64,000 bases of DNA, taken from NCBI RefSeq assembly GCF_000280495.2, contig NZ_CP018016.1:1674001-1738000 (forward strand), given 5' to 3'. The stretch is from Kosakonia radicincitans DSM 16656 (GTDB lineage Bacteria > Pseudomonadota > Gammaproteobacteria > Enterobacterales > Enterobacteriaceae). Below are positions 30,879 through 40,495 of this stretch, piece after piece. The position numbers and the translations under genes are program-made. Numbering within the stretch: the first letter of the stretch is position 1; each line of letters begins with the position of its first letter. Below the pieces are notes generated by a model, which saw only the letters and a program-made list of their open reading frames with translations, searched no databases and was not told the DNA's origin.

Positions 30879-32177
30879 GTGCTTTCCATTTCCTCTGCGC
30901 TTGGCGACCTGTATCGCTGCCTGACCGATCGTTTTCCCCGGTCGCCTGGTTTTTGCTTTTTTGATGCGCCTTTCCCGTTAAACGACGCTTTCGATCCGCT
31001 GGCATGGCTCGCCAGTCAGCCTGTCTGGCCGCAATTTTACTGGCAGCAGCGTAGCGGGGACGAGGAGACGGCCGCGCTTGGCGCGCTATGCCACTTCTCA
31101 TCGTTACCTCTTGCCCAACAATTTTTACACGCCTTGCCAGAGGATGTTCGTATCTGGGGGCTGAATGCCTTTGATCCTTCGCAGGGATCGCTGTTTTTGC
31201 CACGCCTTGAGTGGCGTCGTGAAGGTGGCCGAGCGATGTTACGGCTTTACCTCTACAGCGAGACCTCACTGCATGACGACGCTGAGCGCGCAGCTGAGTT
31301 TTTGCAGGCACTTTCGCCTTTCACTCCACTTGCCAACCTGAAACAGCAGCCATGTCTTGCGCAGCGCCATTACCCGGAGCGTGAGGCCTGGAAAAGCCTG
31401 ATTGCGCAGGCGTTGGGTACGCTGGAAAGCGCTGAGCTGGATAAAGTGGTGCTCGCCAGGGCGACCGATTACTCCTATGCAAATGCCGTGAATGCGGCTT
31501 CGTTGATGGCTGCCAGCCGCCGCGTTAATTACCACTGTTTCCACTTTATGATGGCCTTTGACGCGCAGAATGCCTTTTTAGGATCTTCGCCGGAGCGCCT
31601 GTGGCGGCGACGCGGTCATGCACTGCGTACCGAAGCGCTGGCCGGAACGGTGGCCGGTCATGATGACGATCTGCAGGCGCAGCGCCTGGCCGACTGGCTG
31701 ATGGGCGACGATAAAAATCAGCGGGAAAATATGCTGGTGGTGGAAGATATCTGCCAGCGTTTGCAGCAGCAGACGGCGGCGCTCGATGTGCTGCCGCCGC
31801 AGATCGTCAGGCTGCGCAATGTTCAGCACCTCCGGCGTTGTATCTGGAGCGATTTACAAACGCCCGACGACGCATTATGCCTGCAACTGTTACAGCCGAC
31901 AGCCGCCGTCGCCGGGTTACCGCGCCGTTCAGCGTGGGACTTTATTCAGCGCAACGAACCGTTCACCCGTGAATGGTATGCCGGATCGGCGGGATATTTA
32001 TCCCGTCAGCAGAGTGAATTCTGCGTCGCGCTACGCTCAGCAAAAGTCAGCGGCAGTACCGTTCGGCTGTACGCCGGAGCTGGCATTGTGCCTGGCTCCG
32101 ACGCCGAGCAAGAGTGGCAGGAAATCGACAATAAAGCGGCGGGCCTGCGATCTTTATTAGAACTTACGCACGCATAA
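30879..32177 (+). CDS. menF: Isochorismate synthase MenF
   Basis: MenF converts chorismate to isochorismate, the entry step of menaquinone synthesis. The 432-residue protein is a chorismate-binding enzyme like anthranilate and salicylate synthases. The C-terminal half holds the catalytic segments ELDKVVLARAT, FLGSSPERLWRR, ALRTEALAGTVA, the Mg-binding NQRENMLVVEDICQRL and the terminal YAGAGIVPGSDAEQEWQEIDNKAAGL. The N-terminal 150 residues diverge most from E. coli. The start is GTG at 30879 behind a GGGAGGGG Shine-Dalgarno sequence. It heads the men cluster; menD follows after 71 bases. Confidence 0.96.
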   Translation: MLSISSALGDLYRCLTDRFPRSPGFCFFDAPFPLNDAFDPLAWLASQPVWPQFYWQQRSGDEETAALGALCHFSSLPLAQQFLHALPEDVRIWGLNAFDPSQGSLFLPRLEWRREGGRAMLRLYLYSETSLHDDAERAAEFLQALSPFTPLANLKQQPCLAQRHYPEREAWKSLIAQALGTLESAELDKVVLARATDYSYANAVNAASLMAASRRVNYHCFHFMMAFDAQNAFLGSSPERLWRRRGHALRTEALAGTVAGHDDDLQAQRLADWLMGDDKNQRENMLVVEDICQRLQQQTAALDVLPPQIVRLRNVQHLRRCIWSDLQTPDDALCLQLLQPTAAVAGLPRRSAWDFIQRNEPFTREWYAGSAGYLSRQQSEFCVALRSAKVSGSTVRLYAGAGIVPGSDAEQEWQEIDNKAAGLRSLLELTHA

Positions 32178-32248
32178 CCGATTCATATCAAAATTCGATT
32201 TTTTCTGATTATTTATACTGAACAGCAATATTGATACCGGACAAACTC

Positions 32249-33919
32249 ATGTCAATCAGTTCATTTAACCGACGCTGGGCGACGGTGATCCTTGAGGCCC
32301 TTACCCGTCATGGCGTCAGGCATGTTTGTATTGCCCCCGGATCGCGTTCCACCCCTTTAACGCTGGCGGCAGCGGAAAATAGCGCTTTTATCCACCATAC
32401 GCACTTTGATGAGCGGGGTTTAGGCCATCTTGCGCTGGGGCTGGCGAAAGCGAGCAAAGAGCCCGTCGCGGTTATCGTGACGTCCGGTACGGCGGTGGCA
32501 AATCTCTATCCCGCGCTGATCGAAGCCGGTCTGACCGGCGAAAAGCTGGTGCTGCTCACCGCCGATCGTCCGCCTGAGCTGATTGATTGTGGGGCAAACC
32601 AGGCTATCCGCCAGCCGGGGATGTTCGCCTCGCATCCCACTGAATCTCTCGCGTTGCCGCGCCCGTCGCAGGATATCCCGGCCCGCTGGCTGGTATCGGC
32701 TATTGATAACGTGCTCGGCTCGTTGCATGGCGGTGCGGTACACATTAACTGTCCGTTTGCTGAACCTCTGTATGGCGAAATGGATGAAAGCGGTCTTGCC
32801 TGGCAACTGGCACTGGGCGACTGGTGGCAGGATGATAAACCGTGGCTGCAAACACCGAACAAAGTCAGTAGCGAAAAGCAGCATGACTGGTTTTTCTGGC
32901 GGCAAAAACGCGGCGTTATTGTGGCCGGTCGCATGAGTGCGAGCGAAGGCAAGCTGCTGGCTGAATGGGCGAAAACGCTCGGTTGGCCATTAATGGGCGA
33001 TGTTTTATCCCAGACCGGCCAGCCGTTGCCGTGCGCCGATCTGTGGCTCGGCAACAGCCGTGCGACAGAAGAATTGGCCCAGGCACAAATTGTGTTGCAG
33101 TTTGGCAGCAGCCTGACCGGTAAACGGCTACTCCAGTGGCAGGCAACCTGCGAACCGCAAGAATACTGGCTGATTGATAATCTACCGGGACGGCTGGATC
33201 CGGCGCACCATCGCGGACGTCGGCTGGTTTCGGACGTCGACGGTTGGCTGGCGTTACATCCGGCGGAGCCGCGCGCGCCCTGGAGTGTGGCGCTACCGCA
33301 GCTCTCCGCGCAGGCGTGGGACAGGGTCGCGTCGCAGCGTGAAACCTTTGGCGAAGCGCAGCTTGCGCACCGCATTGCCGATTATTTACCGGAACAGGGG
33401 CAGCTTTTTCTCGGCAATAGCCTGGTGGTACGGCTGGTGGATGCGTTCGGGCAGATCCCGGCGGGTTATCCGGTCTTCAGCAACCGTGGCGCCAGCGGCA
33501 TCGACGGTTTGATATCGACTTCAGCAGGCGTGCAGCGCGCCAGCGCCCGCCCGACGTTGGCAATGGTTGGCGATCTTTCTGCCCTCTACGATCTGAATGC
33601 GCTGGCGTTGCTGCGTCAGGTTTCTGCGCCTTTTGTCCTGCTGGTGGTGAACAACAACGGCGGGCAAATCTTTTCTCTGCTGCCGACGCCACCCGCCGAG
33701 CGCGAGCAGTTCTATCTGATGCCGCAGAACGTGCATTTTGACCACGCGGCAGCAATGTTCGGTCTTGATTACCATCGTCCGGAAAACTGGGAAGCGCTGG
33801 AATTGGCGTTATCCGGCGCCTGGTGCAAACCGGGTGCTACACTGATTGAACTGGTGGTCAACGACACGGATGGTGCGCAGACGTTGCAAACGCTGCTGGC
33901 GCAGGTGAGCCAGTTGTGA
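32249..33919 (+). CDS. menD: SEPHCHC synthase MenD
   Basis: MenD is a thiamine-diphosphate enzyme that adds the succinyl semialdehyde unit of 2-oxoglutarate to isochorismate. The 556-residue product equals E. coli MenD in length. It has the ThDP-activating glutamate in [19 protein letters not shown] (near residue 55), the motif [14 protein letters not shown], and the ThDP/Mg motif [12 protein letters not shown]...NNNGGQIF (about residues 435-470). The ATG at 32249 is chosen over an ATA/ATG extension because it matches the family N-terminus [11 protein letters not shown]. The stop overlaps menH by four bases. Confidence 0.97.
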   Translation: MSISSFNRRWATVILEALTRHGVRHVCIAPGSRSTPLTLAAAENSAFIHHTHFDERGLGHLALGLAKASKEPVAVIVTSGTAVANLYPALIEAGLTGEKLVLLTADRPPELIDCGANQAIRQPGMFASHPTESLALPRPSQDIPARWLVSAIDNVLGSLHGGAVHINCPFAEPLYGEMDESGLAWQLALGDWWQDDKPWLQTPNKVSSEKQHDWFFWRQKRGVIVAGRMSASEGKLLAEWAKTLGWPLMGDVLSQTGQPLPCADLWLGNSRATEELAQAQIVLQFGSSLTGKRLLQWQATCEPQEYWLIDNLPGRLDPAHHRGRRLVSDVDGWLALHPAEPRAPWSVALPQLSAQAWDRVASQRETFGEAQLAHRIADYLPEQGQLFLGNSLVVRLVDAFGQIPAGYPVFSNRGASGIDGLISTSAGVQRASARPTLAMVGDLSALYDLNALALLRQVSAPFVLLVVNNNGGQIFSLLPTPPAEREQFYLMPQNVHFDHAAAMFGLDYHRPENWEALELALSGAWCKPGATLIELVVNDTDGAQTLQTLLAQVSQL

Positions 33920-34692
33920 CGCTGCACGGGCGCGCTATCTCTGCCGACAGGCCGCAGCCGTGGCTGGTCTTTTTGCACGGTTTTTCCGGCGATAACCGCG
34001 AGTGGCAAGCGGTCAGTGAAACGCTGACTGCGTTCCCCCGGCTTTTGCTCGATCTGCCCGGGCATGGCGGTTCCGACGACCTTTCTGTGGCCTCGTTCGA
34101 TAAGATGGACGCGCTACTGCGGGCAACGCTTATTCGTTACAACATACAAAACTACTGGCTGATAGGTTATTCGCTGGGCGGGCGGATTTCGATGTACCAC
34201 GCTTGCCAGCATCCTGCCGGTTTATGCGGTGTTGTCATTGAAGGCGGGCATCCGGGGCTGACTGATGCAACCAGCCGCCGCGAACGTCTGGCATCGGACA
34301 GACAATGGGCGGCGCGTTTTCGTCAGCAGCCGCTTGAGGCCGTCTTTGATGCCTGGTACCGGCAGCCGGTTTTTGCCTCGCTCAGCGAGCCGCAGCGCGC
34401 GGCGCTGGTCGCATTGCGCAGCCAGAACAATGGCGCAATGCTTGCCGACATGCTGGAAGCAACCTCGCTGGCGCAGCAGCCCGATCTTCGTAGCACATTG
34501 CGGGCGCTTTCCATTCCTGTTCATTATTTATACGGTGAATACGACAGTAAGTTTCAGGCGCTGGCGACGCAAGTCACCGGCCACTGTCACGCCATTCCTG
34601 CCGCCGGGCACAACGCGCACCGGGAAAACCCCGCGGCCGTTGCTGACATCCTGGCGCGAATTCTGCGTCTTGAGATAAAGGACACACTATGA
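33916..34692 (+). CDS. menH: SHCHC synthase MenH
   Basis: MenH eliminates pyruvate from SEPHCHC to give SHCHC. The 258-residue alpha/beta-hydrolase has its catalytic triad where E. coli has it: Ser86 (GYSLGG), Asp210 (YGEYDSKF) and His232 ([10 protein letters not shown]). The oxyanion region is [12 protein letters not shown]. The start is GTG within the menD stop overlap. Sequence identity to E. coli is lower than for menD or menB, but all functional residues are kept. It overlaps menB by four bases. Confidence 0.95.
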   Translation: MTLHGRAISADRPQPWLVFLHGFSGDNREWQAVSETLTAFPRLLLDLPGHGGSDDLSVASFDKMDALLRATLIRYNIQNYWLIGYSLGGRISMYHACQHPAGLCGVVIEGGHPGLTDATSRRERLASDRQWAARFRQQPLEAVFDAWYRQPVFASLSEPQRAALVALRSQNNGAMLADMLEATSLAQQPDLRSTLRALSIPVHYLYGEYDSKFQALATQVTGHCHAIPAAGHNAHRENPAAVADILARILRLEIKDTL

Positions 34693-35546
34693 TCTATCCA
34701 GATGAAACCATGCTTTACGCGCCGGTTGAGTGGCGTGACTGTTCCGAAGGCTACACCGACATTCGTTACCAGAAGACCGCCGACGGGATTGCCAAAATCA
34801 CCATCAACCGTCCGCAGGTGCGCAATGCATTCCGTCCGCTGACGGTGAAAGAGATGATCCAGGCGCTGGCCGATGCGCGTTATGACGACAGCGTTGGCGT
34901 TATCATTCTGACCGGCGAAGGCGACAAAGCATTTTGCTCGGGCGGCGATCAGAAAGTGCGCGGTGATTACGGCGGCTACCAGGATGACTCCGGCGTGCAC
35001 CATCTCAACGTGCTCGATTTCCAGCGCCAGATCCGCACCTGCCCGAAACCGGTAGTGGCGATGGTGGCTGGCTATTCCATTGGCGGCGGCCATGTGTTGC
35101 ACATGATGTGCGATCTGACCATTGCGGCAGAGAACGCCATTTTCGGTCAGACTGGCCCGAAAGTCGGCTCCTTTGATGGCGGCTGGGGCGCGTCTTATAT
35201 GGCGCGCATCGTCGGGCAGAAAAAAGCCCGCGAGATCTGGTTCCTCTGCCGTCAGTACGACGCACAACAGGCGCTGGATATGGGGCTGGTGAACACGGTG
35301 GTGCCGGTGGCGGATCTGGAGAAAGAGACCGTGCGCTGGTGCCGTGAAATGCTGCAAAACAGCCCGATGGCGCTGCGCTGCCTGAAAGCGGCGCTGAATG
35401 CTGACTGCGACGGCCAGGCGGGTCTGCAAGAGCTGGCGGGTAATGCCACCATGTTGTTCTACATGACCGAAGAGGGTCAGGAAGGGCGCAACGCCTTTAA
35501 CCAGAAACGTCAGCCCGATTTCAGCAAATTCAAACGGAACCCATAA
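34689..35546 (+). CDS. menB: 1,4-dihydroxy-2-naphthoyl-CoA synthase MenB
   Basis: MenB closes the second ring, turning o-succinylbenzoyl-CoA into 1,4-dihydroxy-2-naphthoyl-CoA. The 285-residue crotonase-fold enzyme has the oxyanion-hole segments [15 protein letters not shown] and [42 protein letters not shown]. These include the bicarbonate/Asp region typical of bacterial MenB. Length equals the E. coli enzyme. Its last base is the first base of menC. Confidence 0.98.
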   Translation: MIYPDETMLYAPVEWRDCSEGYTDIRYQKTADGIAKITINRPQVRNAFRPLTVKEMIQALADARYDDSVGVIILTGEGDKAFCSGGDQKVRGDYGGYQDDSGVHHLNVLDFQRQIRTCPKPVVAMVAGYSIGGGHVLHMMCDLTIAAENAIFGQTGPKVGSFDGGWGASYMARIVGQKKAREIWFLCRQYDAQQALDMGLVNTVVPVADLEKETVRWCREMLQNSPMALRCLKAALNADCDGQAGLQELAGNATMLFYMTEEGQEGRNAFNQKRQPDFSKFKRNP

Positions 35547-36511
35547 TGCGACAGGCGCAACTTTACCGCTGGCAAATTCCGCTCGATGCGGGTGTCGTGC
35601 TGCGTGAGCGGCGCCTGAAAACCCGCGACGGCTTGTTTGTCCATTTACAGGCCGACGGGCGCGAAGGATGGGGAGAGATCTCCCCGCTGCCGGGCTTTAG
35701 CCATGAAACGCTGGACGAGGCGCAACAGGCGGCAATCAGCTGGTTGCGCGGCTGGCGTGAAGATAAAACATTATCGTTGCCCGAGCAGCCGTCAGTGGCA
35801 TTTGGTCTGAGCTGCGCGCTGGCGGAACTGCACGGCGAGTTACCACAACAGGCGGACTATCGCGCCGCCATGCTATGCAGTGGCGATCCGGACGAGCTGT
35901 TTGCTGCGCTGGCTGCTTTGCCGGGTGAGAAAGTGGCGAAAGTGAAGGTCGGGTTATACGAAGCGGTGCGCGATGGCATGGTGGTTAACCTGCTGCTGGA
36001 GTCGATCCCCGATTTACGCCTGCGTCTGGACGCCAATCGCGCCTGGACACCGCTGAAAGCGCAGCAGTTTGCCAAATATGTAAACCCGGAATACCGCTCA
36101 CGCATTGCCTTTCTCGAAGAGCCGTGCAAAACCCCCGCAGAGTCGCTGGCCTTTGCCCGCGAAAGCGGAATAACCATCGCCTGGGATGAAAGCCTGCGCG
36201 ATGATGGCTTTCAGCTTACGCCACAGCAAGGATTGGGCGCGGTAGTGATCAAACCCACGCTGACCGGTAGTTTGCAGCGGGTGCAGCAGCAGGTTGCGGT
36301 AGCAAAAGCGCTCGGGCTGACGGTGGTAATCAGTTCGTCTATTGAATCCAGTCTTGGCCTGACGCAGCTTGCGCGTATTGCCGCCTGGCTGACGCCTGGC
36401 ACCATTCCCGGGCTGGATACCTTACAACTGATGCAGTGCCAGCTCCTGCGCCGCTGGCCAGAGAGCGATTTACCCTGTTTACAGACAGAGGTACTGGAAC
36501 CACTACTATGA
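35546..36511 (+). CDS. menC: o-Succinylbenzoate synthase MenC
   Basis: MenC dehydrates SHCHC to o-succinylbenzoate. The 321-residue enolase-superfamily protein keeps the catalytic residues, each one higher than the E. coli number. The KxK motif is Lys132/Lys134 (KVKVGLY), the metal ligands are Asp162, Glu191 and Asp214, and the second base is Lys236 ([10 protein letters not shown]). The stop overlaps the menE ATG. Confidence 0.96.
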   Translation: MRQAQLYRWQIPLDAGVVLRERRLKTRDGLFVHLQADGREGWGEISPLPGFSHETLDEAQQAAISWLRGWREDKTLSLPEQPSVAFGLSCALAELHGELPQQADYRAAMLCSGDPDELFAALAALPGEKVAKVKVGLYEAVRDGMVVNLLLESIPDLRLRLDANRAWTPLKAQQFAKYVNPEYRSRIAFLEEPCKTPAESLAFARESGITIAWDESLRDDGFQLTPQQGLGAVVIKPTLTGSLQRVQQQVAVAKALGLTVVISSSIESSLGLTQLARIAAWLTPGTIPGLDTLQLMQCQLLRRWPESDLPCLQTEVLEPLL

Positions 36512-37890
36512 CCTTTACGGACTGGCCCTGGCGGCACTGGCGGCAGGTACGTGGCGATCAGATTGCGGCCCGCCTTGAACAACAGACCCTGAACTGGCGT
36601 GAACTGTGCGCACGTATCGATGGGCTGGCCAGCGGTTTTGCGCGGCAGGGGGTGAACGCCGGTGATGGCGTTATGTTGCGGGCGCGTAATCATCCGGACA
36701 CGCTGCTGGCGTGGCTGGCACTGTTGCAGTGTGGCGCGCGGGTGCTGCCGGTTAACCCGCAACTGCCCGCCGTGTTGCTGGATGCACTCTTACCGCAACT
36801 GACGTTGCGCTTCGCGTTGGATTTAGATACTGGCGGCGGCTGGCCTGCTCTGGAGGCGCTGGCGCTTGATGAACTCGCTGGCGAGCATGCCGTGGCGTGG
36901 CACCCGCAGCGTCTGGCGTCGATGACCTTGACTTCCGGCTCCACCGGCCTGCCGAAAGCGGCCGTTCACACGTTTCATGCTCACCTCGCCAGCGCCGGGG
37001 GCGTGCTGGCGTTGATTCCCTATGCTGAGAATGATGACTGGCTGCTGTCGCTGCCGCTGTTTCACGTCTCCGGGCAGGGGATTTTGTGGCGCTGGCTGCT
37101 GGCCGGGGCGCGGATCGCCGTACAGCCTGCATTACCTTTGGCACAGGCGCTGGTCGGTTGCACGCATGCTTCGCTGGTGCCGACGCAGTTGTGGCGCTTA
37201 CTCAACGACAACGCGTTGGTATCGTTGAAAGCGGTCCTGCTCGGCGGCGCAGCGATTCCGGTGGCGCTGACGCAGCAGGCGCATGAACGCGGTATTCGCT
37301 GTTTTTGCGGCTATGGTCTGACGGAGTTTGCCTCGACGGTATGCGCCAAAGAAGCCGACGGCGCGCCAGATGTCGGTTACGCCCTACCCGGGCGCGAAGT
37401 GAAAATTGTTGATGAAGAGGTCTGGCTGCGGGCGGAGAGCATGGCGTCAGGGTACTGGCGCAACGGCGAGCTTCTGCCGCTGGTGAACAGTGAAGGCTGG
37501 TTTGCCACTCGCGATCGCGGGATGCTTCACGACGGTTGCCTCACTATCCGTGGCCGGCTGGATAATCTTTTCTTCAGCGGCGGGGAAGGGATTCAACCGG
37601 AAGAGGTGGAACGCGTGATCGCGCGTCATCCACAGGTTCAGCAGGTTATGGTTGTGCCGGTTGATGATGCCGAGTTCGGCCAGCGCCCGGTGGCGGTGGT
37701 GGAGTGTGAAGGCAGCGTTGATGTGGCTGCGCTGTCAGAGTGGGTGAGCGATAAACTGGCTCGTTTTCAGCAGCCGCTGCGCTGGCTGGCGATGCCTGCT
37801 GAGCTGAAAAATGGCGGGATCAAAATCTCGCGGCGCGCAGTGCTTCAGTGGGCGAATGCCGCCGTTAATGGCACGGTGCGATCAGCATAA
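36508..37890 (+). CDS. menE: o-Succinylbenzoate-CoA ligase MenE
   Basis: MenE activates o-succinylbenzoate with ATP and CoA. The 460-residue ANL-superfamily protein has the P-loop [16 protein letters not shown] (about residues 136-151), motif [11 protein letters not shown], motif GWFATRDRG, and the hinge/lysine region [20 protein letters not shown]...NGGIKISRR. The start at 36508 overlaps the menC stop and matches E. coli (MIFSDWPWRHW versus [11 protein letters not shown]). The C-terminal tail after [11 protein letters not shown] is longer and different from E. coli, and it ends inside a frame that continues as a gene remnant. Confidence 0.96.
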   Translation: MTFTDWPWRHWRQVRGDQIAARLEQQTLNWRELCARIDGLASGFARQGVNAGDGVMLRARNHPDTLLAWLALLQCGARVLPVNPQLPAVLLDALLPQLTLRFALDLDTGGGWPALEALALDELAGEHAVAWHPQRLASMTLTSGSTGLPKAAVHTFHAHLASAGGVLALIPYAENDDWLLSLPLFHVSGQGILWRWLLAGARIAVQPALPLAQALVGCTHASLVPTQLWRLLNDNALVSLKAVLLGGAAIPVALTQQAHERGIRCFCGYGLTEFASTVCAKEADGAPDVGYALPGREVKIVDEEVWLRAESMASGYWRNGELLPLVNSEGWFATRDRGMLHDGCLTIRGRLDNLFFSGGEGIQPEEVERVIARHPQVQQVMVVPVDDAEFGQRPVAVVECEGSVDVAALSEWVSDKLARFQQPLRWLAMPAELKNGGIKISRRAVLQWANAAVNGTVRSA

Positions 37891-38027
37891 TCAACATTGC
37901 GCAGTTTCTCAGGGACCAGGGCATACGGCAGGAAGTGTTACGTATTGCCGGGAAAGGGCTCAGGCCCGACGATGTGGTAAAACTGATCGGGCTTTCGGCT
38001 GACGTGGCTGAGCAGGCCAGCCATTGA
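37869..38027 (+). pseudogene. Probable remnant of an Rpn/YhgA-like nuclease gene (C-terminus only)
   Basis: A third reading frame is open for 52 codons and overlaps the end of menE. It reads ...[29 protein letters not shown] and VKLIGLSADVAEQASH before TGA at 38025-38027. The pattern (helical Gln/Gly-rich stretch, then a helix-turn-helix-like G-L-x-x-D-D-V-x-K-L-x-G-L-S ending near a terminal His) resembles the C-terminal tail of Rpn-family recombination-promoting nucleases (PD-(D/E)XK, YhgA/YfaD group). No start codon or nuclease core remains. The family assignment is from memory of the tail pattern and is tentative; E. coli carries an Rpn gene (yfaD) elsewhere in this same neighbourhood. 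Confidence 0.45.
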
Positions 38028-38031
38028 GGGT

Positions 38032-38457
38032 TTACAGCAATCCTTTCAGGGTTAATGTCCTGCGGGTGGCGTCGTTGAGATCGTAATGGTGCAGGTCCGC
38101 AGGCATCACCCACGCAAAATCCTGAAACTCGTCATTGATGCTGACTTCACGGTTGGCGCTGATGCAGTCGAAGATCAGGTAAATCATGTAGATCGGCTCT
38201 TTCGTGCCGTCGGGGTAGGTTTTCATCCGCGTATCATCGCGAAAGGTCCACGGCGTTATCTGGCTTAATACCAGTTTATCGCCCAGCTCTTCGCGGATTT
38301 CTCTGCGCAGCGCTTCTTCAATCCGTTCGCCCGGTTCCACACCGCCGCCTGACAAAGCCCACTGGCCAGGAAAGACGCCACGGTCATTGGCCATTTTGCA
38401 TAACAGGTACGCGCCATCATTTTGAATCAGCGGGCAGACAATTGTCCGTTGTCGCAT
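38032..38457 (-). CDS. nudI: Nucleoside triphosphatase NudI (Nudix)
   Basis: NudI hydrolyses nucleoside triphosphates, preferring pyrimidine deoxynucleotides such as dUTP and dTTP. The 141-residue product has a complete Nudix box, [24 protein letters not shown], matching GX5EX7REUXEEXGU. The ATG at 38457 gives the exact E. coli length and follows a GGAGGG sequence; a longer in-frame start is not supported. It is convergent with menE and the remnant between them, and divergent from yfaZ. Confidence 0.95.
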   Translation of the reverse strand: MRQRTIVCPLIQNDGAYLLCKMANDRGVFPGQWALSGGGVEPGERIEEALRREIREELGDKLVLSQITPWTFRDDTRMKTYPDGTKEPIYMIYLIFDCISANREVSINDEFQDFAWVMPADLHHYDLNDATRRTLTLKGLL

Positions 38458-38627
38458 TGGTCCCTCCTTGATGATGAGAAAAGTCTGCGCAACGTTATAG
38501 CACACTACTGCACAGAGAAAGTGCGCGGCTTAGCGCATCATCCCTTTTTTATTCATTATGCGAAAAGAAAAATAGGCATATAATCAGCAGCTTTGGGAAA
38601 TTGGCTTGAAATGTGCGGATATCAAAA

Positions 38628-39170
38628 ATGAAAAAAGTGGCTTTGTTAGGGTTAGCCAGTCTGCTGCTGGCATCTGCCGGCGCGCAGGCTGTGAGTTTGA
38701 ATGGTCAGCTTGGTAAAGATTACAGCAACTTAGGTTTTGGGTTCGGCACTGAAACCAGCGGTATTGCCGTAACCGGCAACTGGGCGCACAGCGAAGATGA
38801 TGGTGAAGTCGCCGGTCTGGGTCTGGGCTATAACCTTCCGCTGGGGCCGTTCCTGGCAACGGTCGGCGGTAAAGGCCTTTATATCAGCCCGGATTCCGGC
38901 AGCGATGGTTACGCCATCGCGGTCGGCGGCGGCCTGCAATGGAAAATCGCCAGCAGCTTCAGCCTGTTCGGCGAATATTACTACTCGCCGGATTCGCTCT
39001 CCAGCGGCGTGAAAGAGTATCAGGAAGCGAACGCCGGTGCGCGTTACACCATTATGCGCCCGCTGACCGTTGAAGCCGGTTATCGCTATATCGATATGAC
39101 CGGTAAAGAAGGTCATCGTGATAACGCCGTGGCCGATGGCCCGTACGTCGGCGTAAGTGCCAGCTTCTGA
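38628..39170 (+). CDS. yfaZ: YfaZ outer-membrane beta-barrel protein
   Basis: YfaZ is a small predicted outer-membrane protein of unknown function. The 180-residue product begins with a signal peptide (MKKVALLGLASLLLASAGAQA, cleavage near residue 21). Alternating polar/hydrophobic strands follow, ending in a C-terminal VGVSASF with terminal Phe, the usual barrel-assembly signal. The start at 38628 is chosen because it gives the signal peptide; an in-frame start at 38613 would add five residues before it. The Shine-Dalgarno sequence is poor. A GC-rich hairpin follows. Confidence 0.88.
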   Translation: MKKVALLGLASLLLASAGAQAVSLNGQLGKDYSNLGFGFGTETSGIAVTGNWAHSEDDGEVAGLGLGYNLPLGPFLATVGGKGLYISPDSGSDGYAIAVGGGLQWKIASSFSLFGEYYYSPDSLSSGVKEYQEANAGARYTIMRPLTVEAGYRYIDMTGKEGHRDNAVADGPYVGVSASF

Positions 39171-39176
39171 TTCCCC

Positions 39177-39197
39177 GGCGCGGCGTTCGTCCGCGCC
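39177..39197 (+). terminator. GC-rich hairpin after yfaZ
   Basis: GGCGCGG and CCGCGCC are perfect arms around CGTTCGT. The T-rich stretch (TTTATTGCCTTTTTT) begins a few bases later, so termination is plausible. Confidence 0.6.
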
Positions 39198-39263
39198 AGT
39201 TTATTGCCTTTTTTACCCCGCACATGCGTTATAGTGTTTCAACCTCGATTGCTGGAGATAACA

Positions 39264-40460
39264 ATGTTAAACGTGGAGATGCTGTCCACCGGCGATGAAG
39301 TGCTGCATGGTCAGATTGTGGATACCAATGCGGCATGGCTGGCGGACTTTTTCTTTAATCAGGGACTGCCGTTAACGCGCCGCAACACCGTCGGCGATAA
39401 TCTCAATGATCTGGTTGCCATTCTGCGTGAACGCAGCGAACACGCGGATGTGCTGATTGTAAACGGCGGTCTTGGGCCAACCAGCGACGATCTGAGCGCG
39501 CTGGCGGCAGCGACAGCCAAAGGTGAAGGGCTGGTGTTGCACGAAGCCTGGCTGGCGCAAATGGAGCGTTTTTTCAGTGAACGTGGTCGCGTGATGGCGC
39601 CCAGCAACCGCAAACAGGCGGAAATCCCGGCCAGCGCGGAACTGGTCGATAACCCGGTCGGCACCGCGTGCGGCTTTGCCATACAGCTAAACCGCTGTCT
39701 GATGTTCTTTACCCCCGGCGTGCCGTCTGAGTTCAGGGTGATGGTTGAGCACGAAATCCTGCCGCGTCTGCGTGCGCGTTTTACTCTGCCAGAGCCGCCG
39801 ATTTGTCTGCGTCTGACCACCTTTGGTCGCTCGGAAAGCGATCTGGCGCAAAGCCTGGCGCACCTCGAATTGCCTGAAGGCGTGGTGATGGGCTACCGCT
39901 CATCAATGCCGATTATTGAACTGAAACTGACCGGTCCGGCGGAGCATCGCGCGGCGATGGAAGCCGTGTGGCCGCAAGTGAAACGTGTCGCCGGTGAGAG
40001 CCTGATTTTTGAAGGCACCGTCGGCTTACCGGCGCTGCTTGCCGCGCGGCTGCGCGAGCGTCAGCTCAGCCTGACCCTGAGCGAGCAGTTCACCGGTGGT
40101 CTGGTCGCACTGCAACTTTCCCGGGCCGGTGCGCCGCTGCTGGCCAGCGAAGTGTTGCCGTCGCAGGCGGAAGAACTGGCACAAAGCGCGCGCTGGACGA
40201 CCGAACTGCGCAACCGGCATCTCGCCGGGCTGGCGCTGACCGTCACTGGCCTGGAAGAGGATCACCTCAACTTTGCGCTTGCCACGCCGGAAGGGACGCA
40301 GGCGCTGCGGGTGAAATTCAATACCAATCGCCATGGTCTGGTCGTGCGTCAGGAAGTGTGCGCGATGATGGCGCTCAATATCCTGCGCCGCTGGCTGGAA
40401 GGTAAAGATCTGGCCAGCGATCACGGCTGGATCAATGTTGTCGAAACTCTGTCGGTGTAA
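39264..40460 (+). CDS. yfaY: YfaY, CinA-like protein
   Basis: YfaY belongs to the CinA family. It has an N-terminal MoaB/MoeA-like (COG1058) domain, about residues 1-170, with MLSTGDEVLHGQIVDTNAAWLA and NGGLGPTSDDLSALAAA. The C-terminal PncC-like domain starts at about residue 250. In E. coli this paralogue lacks NMN deamidase activity and its role is unclear. The C-terminal domain here also lacks the strong TAESCTGG motif: it reads TLSEQFTGGLVALQLS. The ATG at 39264 is the E. coli-type start and has GGAGAT upstream. The 398-residue length fits the family. Confidence 0.93.
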   Translation: MLNVEMLSTGDEVLHGQIVDTNAAWLADFFFNQGLPLTRRNTVGDNLNDLVAILRERSEHADVLIVNGGLGPTSDDLSALAAATAKGEGLVLHEAWLAQMERFFSERGRVMAPSNRKQAEIPASAELVDNPVGTACGFAIQLNRCLMFFTPGVPSEFRVMVEHEILPRLRARFTLPEPPICLRLTTFGRSESDLAQSLAHLELPEGVVMGYRSSMPIIELKLTGPAEHRAAMEAVWPQVKRVAGESLIFEGTVGLPALLAARLRERQLSLTLSEQFTGGLVALQLSRAGAPLLASEVLPSQAEELAQSARWTTELRNRHLAGLALTVTGLEEDHLNFALATPEGTQALRVKFNTNRHGLVVRQEVCAMMALNILRRWLEGKDLASDHGWINVVETLSV

Positions 40461-40471
40461 TTCCGAAAGAA

Positions 40472-40495
40472 AGGGTAACGGCTTGCCGTTACCCT
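40472..40495. terminator. Bidirectional terminator between yfaY and glpC
   Basis: AGGGTAACGG and CCGTTACCCT are perfect 10-bp arms around CTTG. The element overlaps the glpC stop codon and separates two convergent genes. T-tracts are weak on both sides. Confidence 0.65.

Noticed and set aside
37811..38002. 63-codon frame ([10 protein letters not shown]...) over the end of menE
   Set aside because: It is a different phase from the remnant frame that has family-like sequence, and it has no ribosome site.
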